Source of the DNA: Symsagittifera roscoffensis
Lineage: Eukaryota; Xenacoelomorpha; Acoela; Convolutidae
Direction: 5' to 3'
Length of the DNA: 64,000 nt
Assembly (NCBI RefSeq): GCF_963678635.1
Contig: NC_087065.1
Location: forward strand, 11,613,579 to 11,677,578
Positions 12,263-22,268 of this stretch are shown in pieces; positions within the stretch are counted from its first letter, which is position 1, and each line of letters opens with the position of its first letter. A program made the position numbers and the translations under genes. A model generated the notes under the pieces. It saw nothing but the letters and a program-made list of their open reading frames with translations, searched no databases and was not told where the DNA came from.

Positions 12263-12767
12263 CCAAAGCAAATCCAAGTCCAAGTGATGCTTGAATAATC
12301 GAAACTACGGTTGTAAAGCTGTTCGGGATAATTCCTGACACGAGCGGAACGACGACAACGAACACTACTCCTGAAACTGCTCCGAGAATGGCATTATTGA
12401 CCGCGAGAACTGAAACATAAATCCAATCGCCCTCTGATCGAAGTCCCATCAGGCCGAAAAGACAAAAACATACTGCAAAAACTGCCAACCCACTGCAGTA
12501 AAGGCTTTTCATGTAATTATGAGTTGGCATTATTGTGACTAGCAGAGCAGCTAAACCGAAGGATACCGCGTCACAGGCGTTTATAAAACCAATAAGGGCA
12601 TGTGACACGCCCTTAGCCTTGGCGTTTGTCGGGAAAAAGGGAGCTGCCATTGAGAAATGCATGGCATCTAGGGTCATAGCTATGAACAATAGGAAAAACA
12701 GCCATATTTGTCTACATTTGTTCATCTTGTATGAAGTAACGGAAGTAAAGGCCTTTTTATGGTACAC
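12263..12767 (-). CDS. SLC18B1-like MFS transporter, exon 1 (start of gene)
   Basis: First coding exon of a multi-pass transporter. It starts at an ATG at 12767 (a second Met lies 15 codons in, just before the first helix) and ends at a GTATGT donor (ACATAC at 12257-12262). It encodes helices 1-5. Recognisable points are SMAAPFFPTNAKAKG, matching the APFFP-x-EA-x-KKG signature after helix 1, and the helix-5 stretch ending SLGLGFALG. Exons 1-4 (12767 to 7559, spliced) join in phase and give about 420 residues, against about 450 for relatives. The family carries amines or polyamines across vesicle membranes by proton exchange (family knowledge); the substrate here cannot be read. Introns are about 180, 3563 and 196 bases. 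Confidence 0.8.
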
Positions 12768-14287
12768 TCATTGCTTCTCAAGACCTGCTAAAGATAACGT
12801 TGTTACTGATGATGACGATGTCTTTATGACAATGAGCTATAGATTTTATAATTTTAAATAAAATTATCGGATAAAATCATACACTTCCAATACATTTCTG
12901 ACTTTAAAGCTGAGTTATATCAAATTGATCTTTTGAAGTTTCGCGTATGCATGTTTTTGACGTTTTTGTGATGTTTCAGTTGATCAGGAAAATTGCATGA
13001 TAGATCGTTGTTGCATGAAAAATGTTTCGAAGTTGTGGGCTTGTAGCTACTCAAAAAATGGACGTCGCTAAAGAAGCGAAATCGTTTCGCATTGCTCTTT
13101 TGACTAGTGAAATACAATTTTGAAAATTTGGTTGCATGTTCACCGCCCTTTCGCTGTCTCAAGGTCAAAATTTATAAAGAAACTTGAACCGTTGTCACAT
13201 AAATCTGTTAAAAAGTATAACAAATTTATTGGAAAACGTCCTCAATTTCTGAATTATAAGTTAATGCTGCATTGCAAGACAATTTTTCAGACAAAATGAA
13301 ACAAAAACAACCAACAAATTTCTAGAAAACAAGAACAATATCGATTTTTTTTATTGTAGTCGAAATAATTTCAAAAATTTAGGATAATATAATTTCAAAA
13401 AAAAAATAATTTCAAAAATTTCAAAAACTATGAAATGATATCAGTTTTCAAGAAGCCCGACGAGTATAAGTATTATTGAATTAAATTGCAAAAAATTAAG
13501 CTGCAAAAAATAGGCTCACATAGACTCAAATTGAGAAAATGATTGAAAGAGCTCGGCGAACATTTTGACCGGTAAATTTTGATTACTGACTGGAGCAAAT
13601 CTGAAGATTTATTAAATAAGTTCAACTAAAAGAGAAGAAAGGTAACAAAAACTAAAACAATAACGCAAATATTAGTTCGAATGCAGTATGAAGTTTGTGC
13701 AGTGTCAGCTTGTATAACACATTAAAATTCTACTTATGATTAAAAACTTGTTATCAACTTGTTTGCACTTTCACATTAATCAGATAACAAACATGACTGG
13801 TTGTCTTGTCACGGCTATATCATGAAAGTTTTCAATCCCATTCAAATAGTCAGAACTGCTCTATTCGGGTTGAGACAATCATCGCAGCGACTGACGGCAA
13901 TTGTGTCTGAAGTAGCTACTGGATGCAAAAATACGTTTCCAAAAACAAATTAAAATGTTGATCGTACAAGTTGCATATGAACAAGGTCAAGTACATGCAG
14001 ATAAATATTGAGTCCATTAAAGCAGTATTCTTTCAATGCACTATTCGAATCAACTTCAATTTTGATTAATTGGTTTTTTTTTTTCGTTAATGTGGGATCA
14101 ATTTTGATAATTAATCAGCCGCCTTAATTACGCGTTAAGAGAAAATTGGAAAACTGGCCTGACTTAATTATCATAAAATGACCATAATAGCAACATTGAA
14201 GCCCATTTGCTTTAAAATAAAAACTCTCGTTGATATAATTGTTCGATTGTAACTCTGAGCCCAGTACGGCACAACTTCTCAGACTGT
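12768..14287. other. AT-rich intergenic region, no gene seen
   Basis: Only short chance frames. No splice-linked exons, RNA genes or repeats that I can support. Confidence 0.45.
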
Positions 14288-14587
14288 TGTGGGATTATGA
14301 ACTACGTACTATTGAAATTGCCCCTAACCAAAACTAAATTGATGAAATTGAATTCAGGAAGAAGTTCAGATTGGTTACGAATTGGTATGCTTAATTTATA
14401 AATCGAAGATGGAATGCAACTGTATTTTTCACAGGTTGTCTCTAGATAGGTTCACACAATTAAGCAAGGTTTAGCAGTCTGTCAATCTCAGAATACCTGT
14501 CCCGACCTTGACAACACGAAAGACTTTCTCTTAACCTCTAATGAAAAGGCGTAGACCAGCACACTGTAAGGCTACGCAGCCGTCACA
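14288..14587 (-). repeat. 3' LTR of Gypsy element
   Basis: About 300 bases running from TG to CA in plus orientation (TGTGGGATT...GCCGTCACA). The element-side boundary is fixed by the adjacent polypurine tract. The outer end aligns with the 5' LTR remnant at 21019. Confidence 0.65.
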
Positions 14588-14598
14588 ATTCCCCCTTA
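14588..14598 (-). other. Polypurine tract (plus-strand primer site)
   Basis: On the minus strand AAGGGGGAAT lies immediately before the TGTGACGG start of the 3' LTR, as expected for priming of plus-strand DNA. Confidence 0.6.
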
Positions 14599-14879
14599 GG
14601 CAATTGCAAATTACGAGATTTAAAGAATATAAAAACAATAATTAAGTAAGTTTATGAAATTTAAGTTTTTTTTGGAGTTTTTAAAATTTGATGTTTCTTC
14701 TCGGTGAAGGTGTTGTATTTAGTTCTACCGGCGATACTGGTATAGAGTCACTGATTCCCGATATGTTTGCTTCAGAAACTTCCTTTTAAGATCATTTTAT
14801 CCACGAGGGATAGGACCAACATACGAGCTGTACAGCTCATCACGGCGAACCGCTGTTGTGCCCCTGCTTAAGAACTACA

Positions 14880-15017
14880 TGCAATTTTTTTTGGTTATTT
14901 TTCTGGGCTGGGTAATGTTGCCTCACCCTCAAGCAACGAGCACGGATCATGGTGGGCCTCGAACATCCGACCTTTCGATTGAGAGGCGGAGACGTAACCA
15001 CTTCACCACTGCTCCCC
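14880..15017 (-). mobile_element. tRNA-derived SINE
   Basis: On the minus strand the sequence opens GGGGAGCAGTGGTGAAGTGG. TGGTGAAGTGG is a good A box and GGATGTTCGAGGC (about 14955-14970) a good B box of a Pol III promoter. A tRNA-unrelated body and an A-rich tail (AAAAATAACCAAAAAAAA) follow. It is inserted between the integrase remnant and the 3' LTR of the Gypsy element and supplies the end of the last integrase frame. A functional tRNA is unlikely because of the tail and the unpaired acceptor stem. Confidence 0.65.
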
Positions 15018-16344
15018 TTCCTTTAGTCTAACCGAGCTGCCGCAAAATTGCATCTGCTTTTTGTTACGACCGGACAATCTGGAAGATATTGACACGTTGT
15101 CGCCTTGGTCTGGAGGCAATTTCAATGGGCTTGAATCAGGTGATGTTGTTGGATTTGAGAAGGATACAGGGAACTCTTGAGGTTTCTTGTTAGGTCCAAT
15201 GATTAAATCATCTCCCGAAGATACTGGTACTAGTTCTGATGGGTCAGGGATGATGTGCACTTTTAGAGGGGATTTAGTGAAAAAATTTTTAGGACCTTGT
15301 TTGCATTGATCTGTTTCGCTGGAATCATTTTATCTGCCGGGAAAAGCTTGTTGAATGTCTGATTTTTATCCATTCGGTATTTGAGGTTGGCTTATCAGAG
15401 TCCAGTTGATGGGTAAAAGTCGTTTTGACGACAATCTGGTGCGGTCGGCGATTGGGGCCGGAATGCTTGACAGCCCTTGAGTTTGAGTTTCCACTCTTCT
15501 CGCTTGTTTTGCGGCTATGGCTCAGAATTTTGATGAAGATTGCAGACACGTGGGGAGAGTTGTGACTTTTGCTTCTGCTAAAAATTTCCATTTGGGTGCC
15601 AGATTAGCGAGTCGGTTATCATTCCTCGATGGTGTCGAAGTTGAGGTGTCCTGTTGTTTCTTGGTCATTTTTTTTTTGCTGGCCGAGGTCCCGAAATGCG
15701 GTCTTTGGCGGTGGAGTTAACAAACTGCGTCTGAAAACCTATAATAATTAGACTTTAACCTTATAGAAAAATGGATCTTTGTAAAAACTTTGACTCTATT
15801 TGTTATATATGTGTTGTTTAAGACTTTAGTAATCTTTTCACTAAATAGCTTGAATAACTATTTTCCCAATTTTTTGTCCAATCCTCTCCGGAAAACTTCG
15901 ACTTGGTAAAATTCGAAACTAATAATTGTTCAGTGTTACCTTTTGATATCGGCGAAGATGGCATGAGGGTGCACAATCTGAACCTCAGAGTTCCGGTTGT
16001 GAGGTTGTTAAACAACGATGCTGCTGACACCTGGTTACGATCGAAAAGTGTCTTTAAAACTTTTGCGTCCTCCTCGTATGACGGGGACGTTTCGTAGGTC
16101 AACCACTCAGTGCCCGATTTTGCGAGTTTTCGAGAGCTTGGTAATGTGGGATAATATTGACCGAATCTGAGTTTCCTATAAAGTGCGCGGATACGTCTGC
16201 TCTTGATTGTCGTTTGTGGATAATCTTGATTCTGGGTCTGCCGTCACACGCTTCACGTCTTTCTTCCGCTGTCAGGACATCTCTCGCTAGGTTTATTTGA
16301 TCTAAATCAGCTTTCGCTTTATTTTTTTCAGCACAACGAACCAC
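15003..16344 (-). pseudogene. Gypsy integrase C-terminal region, degraded
   Basis: Consecutive minus-strand frames (16344-16099, 16102-15818, 15591-15325, 15260-15003) give polar peptides such as AEKNKAKADLDQINLARD and EEDAKVLKTLFDRNQVSAAS. They continue the integrase frame that begins upstream. No chromodomain or Env was recognised. The last frame ends inside the SINE. Confidence 0.45.
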
Positions 16345-16429
16345 TTAATTTTTTGGTTTTGTACCAAAATTAAGTGCGTGGGAAAAATGGCTTACTGGTT
16401 TTTTCTAAATAACGGATATCGTGAATGAT

Positions 16430-16880
16430 AGATTTTTATAGCATCTTGAATATTTAGACCAACTCTTTCTGATTGGTTGTTCCCAGTTCTCTTTTGATTG
16501 TTTGAATTGTTCTTTCTATTGAAGTGCGACCGCGTTGATAACCTATCGGACAGAAAAAGTGATTTCTTCCCTTTTCTTTACGAAATTCTCTTACTAAATT
16601 ATTTTTGAAACCATTACCGAAGCGGCATTTAGGAGACGGAGTAATTTTGCTGAAATAAATGTACCCATTGCTTTGAAGGTTTCGTCAAACTGGCGCTTTA
16701 GGTTACAACTTGTTAGATCTAAACATTAGATCTCCAATAGGTTTCTATTCGCTGCAAATGAATACAATTTAGAGATGAGTTTTGGGCCGTATATTATAGC
16801 TTCTTGTCCTGGATGTGAGCGGTGAAGTCTTGAGAGTAATGCTTTTTGGAGACGAGACACTGAGGTTTAGTTACCCTGTC
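16430..16880 (-). pseudogene. Gypsy integrase: HHCC and catalytic core remnant
   Basis: The HHCC zinc-binding region is seen as ALLSRLHRSHPGQEA near 16800-16850. The core is seen at 16440-16640 as FGNGFKNNLVREFRKEKG (DNG-x-EF position) and then IGYQRGRTSIERTIQTIKRE, which fits PYHPQ-x-NG-x-xER-x-NRTIK. The middle Asp and flanking positions are mutated (GN for DN), so the enzyme is dead. Confidence 0.6.
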
Positions 16881-18169
16881 ATCGATGACGACATATCCAT
16901 CGATTACGCCCTTTGACTTCTAGAGTATGCGGATGTAAGGGTCGATGCGACAGAAACCATCGTAGTCGAAGCTTTGAATGCATTCTTTCTGGGTCTGAGG
17001 GTTGGGTCCTCTGCGACCAGCTCTGCTAGAACCTACGCGTGTAATATGCCAGAAAACCTGGGGAGATAATTTTTATCGTTTGCAAACTACTCATTTTTGC
17101 TGCTTCCTTACCTTGTTCACTTGAACTATTTGTACACTTTTTTTGAATCTGAATTTTGCGAGGGCGGTGGCATAATTGTTCTTCGGGACAATTTTTTTTA
17201 CCTTGATGTCTGTCTTCTAGGTCTGTGTGAGATCGATATTCTTAGTCTGAGTCTAGATCGACCCATGATGGACCTGGAAAAGTGTGCCACTTTGTTTAGC
17301 AAACGATCGAATTTGTCAACGGTGGTCGAAATGTGGGCTGACATGTTTTCTGGAGTTCGTAAATTTTGGTTGTCGAAGTTGAAAAATGTACTGTTTACTA
17401 GGAGTTTTGGGTTGAAAATGGTGAGTTAGAGATAAGGTTATTGATTGTGATCTGGTTCAACCAGTAATTAGTATGGAAAATTCGTTTTGCATACTGATGA
17501 GTCCAAATTTTCATAACTTTATCTGATTGGTCGGAGTAAATAAAAATATAAATGTGGCCCTCATGCGGTAGAGCGAGAAAAAAATTACTCGGGCCTAAGG
17601 GATTAGACTGTTTTAAATTTTGTCATACAATGCTCTTGCAGAATTAGGCCAGAGAAATTGTTCAATTCTAATTGGCTTAATTAATTGTCCATTAGTTTTG
17701 CACACTCTTGTGGATAGTTGGAGTTAAAACTGCTCACAATTATTTGGCTAAGCCTAATGTCGTCTTGTTCATGGCTTTTTGCGGATATTGGTGTGAATTG
17801 CAACTTGATTATGATTGGTGTGAGCTTTTGTCCTCCTTTCTTGTGCTCTCTTGCGATTTCATGACAGTGGTGATAAATGAATTCGATTGGCTTACAACTG
17901 AGACCGATTTGGGCTGGGGAATGGCTTGTTAGTGTGGGGTATGACAAAAATAAATTGCTCAAGAATTTAAGAAGGTTCAGGGGATTCTGATGAAAGATGA
18001 CGTGAAATTAAACCGACAATATGTAGCTTAGAGCCTGCGATATGATTGTCTTTGAAGTCAAAAAGTAAAAGTGGGTCCACGCAGCTTGTTAACCGAGGTT
18101 GGTAAAATTTATTTCCTCAGTTTGTTTTCAAAGCCAATAAGATTGCTTGGTGGGCGGTTAAAACTTTGA
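16881..18169 (-). pseudogene. Gypsy Pol region between RNase H and integrase
   Basis: Low-identity continuation of Pol. The right end of the integrase (DGYVVIDDRVTKPQ, about 16870-16920) is recognisable; the rest is too mutated to assign. Short plus-strand frames here are judged antisense noise. Confidence 0.35.
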
Positions 18170-18560
18170 ATATATTACCTAGTAGAAAATTTCAGAAATT
18201 TTTGCCAGACCAGACGATCGCTGTGAGCTTGAATTCATTTGCATTGTAATTTTTTCTCTAGAGCGTAGTGTATTCTTGATGCGAACGAAAATGGGACCCA
18301 TGAATTATCCGGAGGCCCTTGCTTCAGTGCGGCGCCTAGCCCGATATGGATAGCGTCACAATTTACGCCCCATTGTTTTTCGGGTCGTAGTGGTACATTT
18401 CCGTTATTTCAGAGATAGTTTAGGGCTTTCGATTTCGATACATGCAGGTCATGTGCTGGTCATATTCCCAGAGATCTTTTTTGCCCGGTTTGAAGGATGG
18501 TCTGAGTTTGTCTGTAAAATTATATACAGCGGGCAGGACTTTTTGAAGGCGATGTAAGTC
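18170..18560 (-). pseudogene. Gypsy RNase H remnant
   Basis: The minus strand reads CDAIHIGLGAALKQGPPDNS and WVPFSFASR, the first catalytic Asp region of RNase H (CDAS-x-x-GLGA-x-L-Q). It is preceded by the RT-RNase H tether LRPSFKPGKKDLWEYDQ, and followed by NYNANEFKLTAIVW-like remains. Stops intervene. Confidence 0.6.
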
Positions 18561-18599
18561 GCCCATATAAGATCTGAATTGTTAAAGGGATTGTGGAGG

Positions 18600-19150
18600 T
18601 TTCAGGTCTAATACTGCTTCAGCCTTTCATTGCTTTGCTATATACCCGTGTTCGTTGATTTCAAAAACTAGCCAGCTGTGTTTCTCACTGAGAATTAGCA
18701 CTTGACAATTTTAAATTGAAACCATCTTCGTCTAATTTCTGTAATACATCTTCAACTCTGCGATTGTGTGCCAAAACAGACCCTTCTAAAATATTATATT
18801 ATTTTCCAATAAGCATATTAAGCCAGTTCTATTCTACAAAGTTTTTTTCATAGTCTTTTGGAAATATTTCGATATGTCGTTGAGGCCGTAAAATCCTTTT
18901 TAAAGCAAAAATATCTGTGATTTCCCAAATCATTTTATTGAAATTGCAATGGTCATGAAGTAAATTAAAACCGGCTAAAAGAAAATTCAAGATCCGAAAA
19001 GGTAAGCCAGATTGACCCTTGTCGGTCGAAATTGATTTTTGGACAGCAATAACTAGTTGTTCTAAAATTTTAGGTATCTGATAGTTCATTTTAAATATCA
19101 ATGGGCATTTATCGGTTTTGTGTTCCATGAACGTTTGAACCAGCAATTTT
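18600..19150 (-). pseudogene. Gypsy reverse transcriptase remnant
   Basis: The palm end is seen as RVEDVLQKLDEDGFNLKLS (thumb start) at about 18710-18770. The motif B-C part lies around 18800-18910, where the better-kept duplicate at 22560-22680 reads FGLP...EFQKAMHNVLQNR and LLDN for the YxDD box. The upstream fingers (19146 down) are barely recognisable. Confidence 0.5.
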
Positions 19151-19884
19151 CTTAGCTGTTATGACTACTGGAGCGACAAAATGATCGCTTGTACGTTTGT
19201 TTAACTTTACTGTGTCCTTCTTTTATGCAGTTTTGAAACTTCGAGCCCGACTTTCTGGTGAATATCTCTTCTTGTATAGATATAATAGCCCGAGTGAAAC
19301 CGATGGTTCTTAGACCTTACAAGTATGTTGAAAAATTGCTAAATTTTCAAGAGTAATACTCCTTTCAGTGTTGATTTTTTTCTGAAATTGCTTAAATTAA
19401 ATTTTTATAACCGGTTGAAAGCGTTCTTGAACGTATGGTTAATTAGTGCGCATACCTACTGGAGCTTGTTGGTCGAGGCCTAGTAGACATCTTGTCCAGT
19501 TTTCTGTAGCTCGGTTTTCCCCCATTTCAACCTAAGGATGATATGTTGGCAATTAAGGTAACGTTCAATTTGATCGGTTCTCTATTATAAACGACAACAT
19601 TGTGTCGACTGGACGATCTTCTGTTGATAGTAAAAGTATATTTTCCCCAGAGTTTGACAGAATGTCGGATTTGCTATTATAAATAATTAGGCTGAGCTGC
19701 TTTTGTCAATGGTACTTTGACGAAAGACAGTTACTCTGATTGTAGCTTGGAATGATTTGATTTTCCTAGATTTCGTTTTGATAACTTCTGGTCTTTTGAT
19801 AGATAAGGCCGTTGACGACCTCCTTGACGGTTGAACTATCTGCCCGTGGTGGTTTTTCTCTTCAAAACTTAAAACGTTTAATAC

Positions 19885-20211
19885 TCAGAATTCACTTTTG
19901 CTGTCCAAACAGACAAAAATGAACTTTTCTTCGGTCGTATCTTCTGAGTTTTCATCAATTTTGTCTATGTTTTTTATCTTGAACCACAGTTTTTTGCAAA
20001 ATAGCCTTTTCCCCCGCACAAATCGCAATTTTTTATGGCGGAACATAATTGGCGATGATTGTTTGATAAAATATTTCCACAAAAATAGCATGGTTTGGAA
20101 TCTTTGTTTTTTTCCAGTCACCAAAGGCTTAAGTTTCTGCAATTTGTTGTTTCTCCGAAATGACATGGTCGGCTCCTGCTTGATTTCAAAGAAATTTTGA
20201 GATGAAAACAA
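19885..20211 (-). pseudogene. Gypsy Gag zinc-knuckle region, copy A
   Basis: The frames contain the remains of two CCHC-like knuckles. In copy C at 24995-25150 they read CYFCGDVLSNNQRQLCPA followed by CELCDEKSYFAKNC. Copy A carries the same segment with a frame change. The basic stretch after the knuckle is typical of Gag nucleocapsid. Confidence 0.5.
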
Positions 20212-20465
20212 GCTTTGCTAGGAAGAAGAAGTTTGAGCCATTTGTCTTTCAAGGGTCGAAGCAGTGGCATACCCCTTTTTTGGAAGAATGATTATTTCAG
20301 TTTTTCCTCGAGAGTTACACCTGGGCGGGTTCATAATTCAGGTTGTATATACTTGAATCGCTTTTTCGGATGAATAAACCTCATTCGATTGGATTTTCCT
20401 GGGTGATTGACCAAACGCATTGCGCTACTTGTTCCCAAAGTCGTAGAAAAAAATGCTTTGAAGTC

Positions 20466-20870
20466 TTAGGGGTCAATTTTGGCTAATTTGTGGAGGTGCA
20501 AATGTTCTACGATAAAATTGAATCTTTTTAAAAAGACTTGTACATTGATTGTAAACGTCTTTACAAGATAGGGTGCTAGGTATCCGTGGGAAAAATTTTG
20601 AAGAGAGCCCTTCTTCCCCTCTGTGACAAATGAAAAGAATAGTCTAGAATTCACCACCCTCTGATCTGCTTTTAAGTAAAAAGTATTGGGTTCAATTTTG
20701 GTCCCTTTTACGCAGTTTTGTGTTTTGTTAGTTGATTTTCGAACTTCTGTTTGATCACTTTTGACCCACTCATCTGCGTGTGTGGTAGATTCTGATTCAC
20801 CAATTTTTTGCCCCTGCAGAAGGCTCGTTGGAAACCTCAGCTGGCTCTTCAAAAAATTGGTTTCGGTCAC
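20466..20870 (-). pseudogene. Gypsy Gag N-terminal region, copy A
   Basis: A 134-codon frame located between the primer-binding site and the zinc knuckles, so Gag by position. It is polar at the start (ESESTTHADEW) and basic in the middle. No capsid motif is recognised. Truncated homologues lie at 24279-24470 and 25491-25682. Confidence 0.45.
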
Positions 20871-21004
20871 AGTAATTTTTTAATCGTGGTGGCTACAAAG
20901 AACTGGCCAATCTAATTGTCAGGTTTAAGAAGTGGGATAGGAGTTAGCTCTTGCCAGGAAAACGGATCTCATTAATTTTTTGATCGATCCTCATTGTTCA
21001 AAAT

Positions 21005-21090
21005 TGCTGGCTGCGCCATGTAGGATAGTAAACTACTATTGAAATTCTAGCTACAAAAACTAAACTAATCAAAGTGAATTTGCCCTCAAT
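21005..21090 (-). other. Primer-binding site and 5' LTR end, copy A
   Basis: On the minus strand ...ATCCTACA ends the LTR and is followed at once by TGGCGCAGCCAGCA, a TGGCGC-type primer-binding site for a tRNA 3' end. Parallel sites lie near 24830 (copy B) and 26035 (copy C). Only about 70 bases of the LTR remain before the LINE. Confidence 0.55.
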
Positions 21091-21099
21091 TACATTAGT

Positions 21100-22268
21100 G
21101 AAAGCTTATGAAATATTATCGCCCTCATAAAGATAGACGAGGGTTTAAGACCAATACTATAGGCAACACGCTCAGACGTATCGTATCTAATTGGGCTAGA
21201 AGCAAGGTCATCCAAGAGCGACGTTTTTCTCTCCAAACCTGCGGCAATGAGAGAGTAGCAGAAATAGCTGCACACTCGTTTCGAAATTGAATTGGGCGCA
21301 ACGATAATCCATAACGCATTGTTCTTTTGAAAGTAGACTTTAAGATTGCCTTTAACTCTCTAAATAGAAAAACAAGGCTGAATCATACTTTTTCAAATCG
21401 CCAAAAACTGTAAAAATACAACCCTTGAGCGTACAAAACCTAGTTATTTTTTTACGGAAGCTCTATCATAATATCAGAAGATGGAAATCAACAAGGCATT
21501 CTTGATGCCCCACCCTTTTTCCGGAAGAATTTTAGACAATAGCCAAATAGCTAAAGTTGGAAATTCACATCTGTATTTTAAATAATGGAAATTGAGCCGA
21601 CGACTTTAAGGTAGTGCTCGGGAACCTTAAAAATTTTTTGAAATTGGAGTAAAATTACGGCTCAAACTCTAGAGAGTGCAAGCGTTGTTTTTTTGTACCG
21701 ACTACGCGTACATTGAAATTTTTTTTGAACTCAATTTCAAACTTTATGCCCTAAAATATAACGGAAAACAAAATAACAGCTTCCTATACAAAGATCACCG
21801 ATGTATCGAACTTTGACAAAAAAGTACTCGGTGAAAAAAAGTAGCAGCCTAAAAAAATTGTGCATGTTAAATTTTACTTGCCGAAAAATTGCTTTAGCAT
21901 GCCAGAACTCCTCTATTCTTTGCGTTTGAGCCCTTTTTTTTTACAAACGAATTTTTTGGATCAAGTCAGTAACGTGAAAAAGAAGGTAACTAGTTTTTAC
22001 AAGCTGTTCTCCCGGCAATTAAACGTAGTTTGGGCATTTGTTCCGCTAGTCTACTAGCTGTAGCCGCCATTTTAGCGTCAGGAGTAAGAGCGTAAATTGT
22101 TATTGCGAAGTTTCTGGTTTGGGACATGTGGACGGAACCTTTTATGATGAGCTTGATTATTGGTTGGTTTTGGAAATTGAAATGGCTCCGAAAAACGATA
22201 TAAAAAAAGGGTCAGAGCCAGTTTTTAACAACGAATTTGCACACTTCATTTTAAGACTTGAACCATTG
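21100..22268 (+). mobile_element. LINE reverse-transcriptase fragment, copy 1
   Basis: Plus-strand peptide pieces include GNTLRRIVSNWARSKVIQER, then EDGTQQGILDAP (motif B, usually EGTQQGDPEAP), a degenerate motif C region with NNGN-ADDFKVVLGDLK, and a C-terminal LAVAAILASGVRAKT-like segment. It belongs to a non-LTR RT family with the VGNTLRR signature. There are many stops and shifts, and the copy ends abruptly at the tandem junction. Confidence 0.6.

Larger units (their letters stand above)
14288..21090 (-). mobile_element. Decayed Ty3/Gypsy LTR retrotransposon
   Basis: Reading right to left: a 5' LTR remnant, probable primer-binding site, Gag with zinc knuckles, RT, RNase H, integrase, polypurine tract and 3' LTR, in the order typical of Ty3/Gypsy. 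Every coding part is broken by stops and frameshifts. The 5' LTR is truncated near 21090, where a plus-strand LINE fragment begins. The two LTR ends agree only loosely (TGTGGGATTATGAACTACG against TGTAGGATAGTAAACTACT), so the insertion is old. Confidence 0.75.
18486..22268. repeat. Tandem duplication unit 1 (Gypsy 5' half + LINE)
   Basis: The sequence from 18486 (TTTGAAGGATGGTCTGAG) to 22268 recurs from 22269 onwards in the same order and orientation, with an offset of about 3782 bases and visible substitutions and small indels throughout. The breakpoint in the LINE at 22268 (ACCATTGG then TTTGAAGG) shows only a GG overlap. In the second copy the LINE continues normally past this point, which identifies unit 1's right edge as the novel junction. 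Confidence 0.75.

Noticed and set aside
14948-15017. tRNA gene on the minus strand
   Set aside because: A and B boxes are present, but the acceptor stem does not pair and a SINE body with A-rich tail follows.
19898-20200. Plus-strand 100-codon frame in the Gypsy Gag region
   Set aside because: Antisense of the zinc-knuckle region, and it is not maintained in copies B and C.
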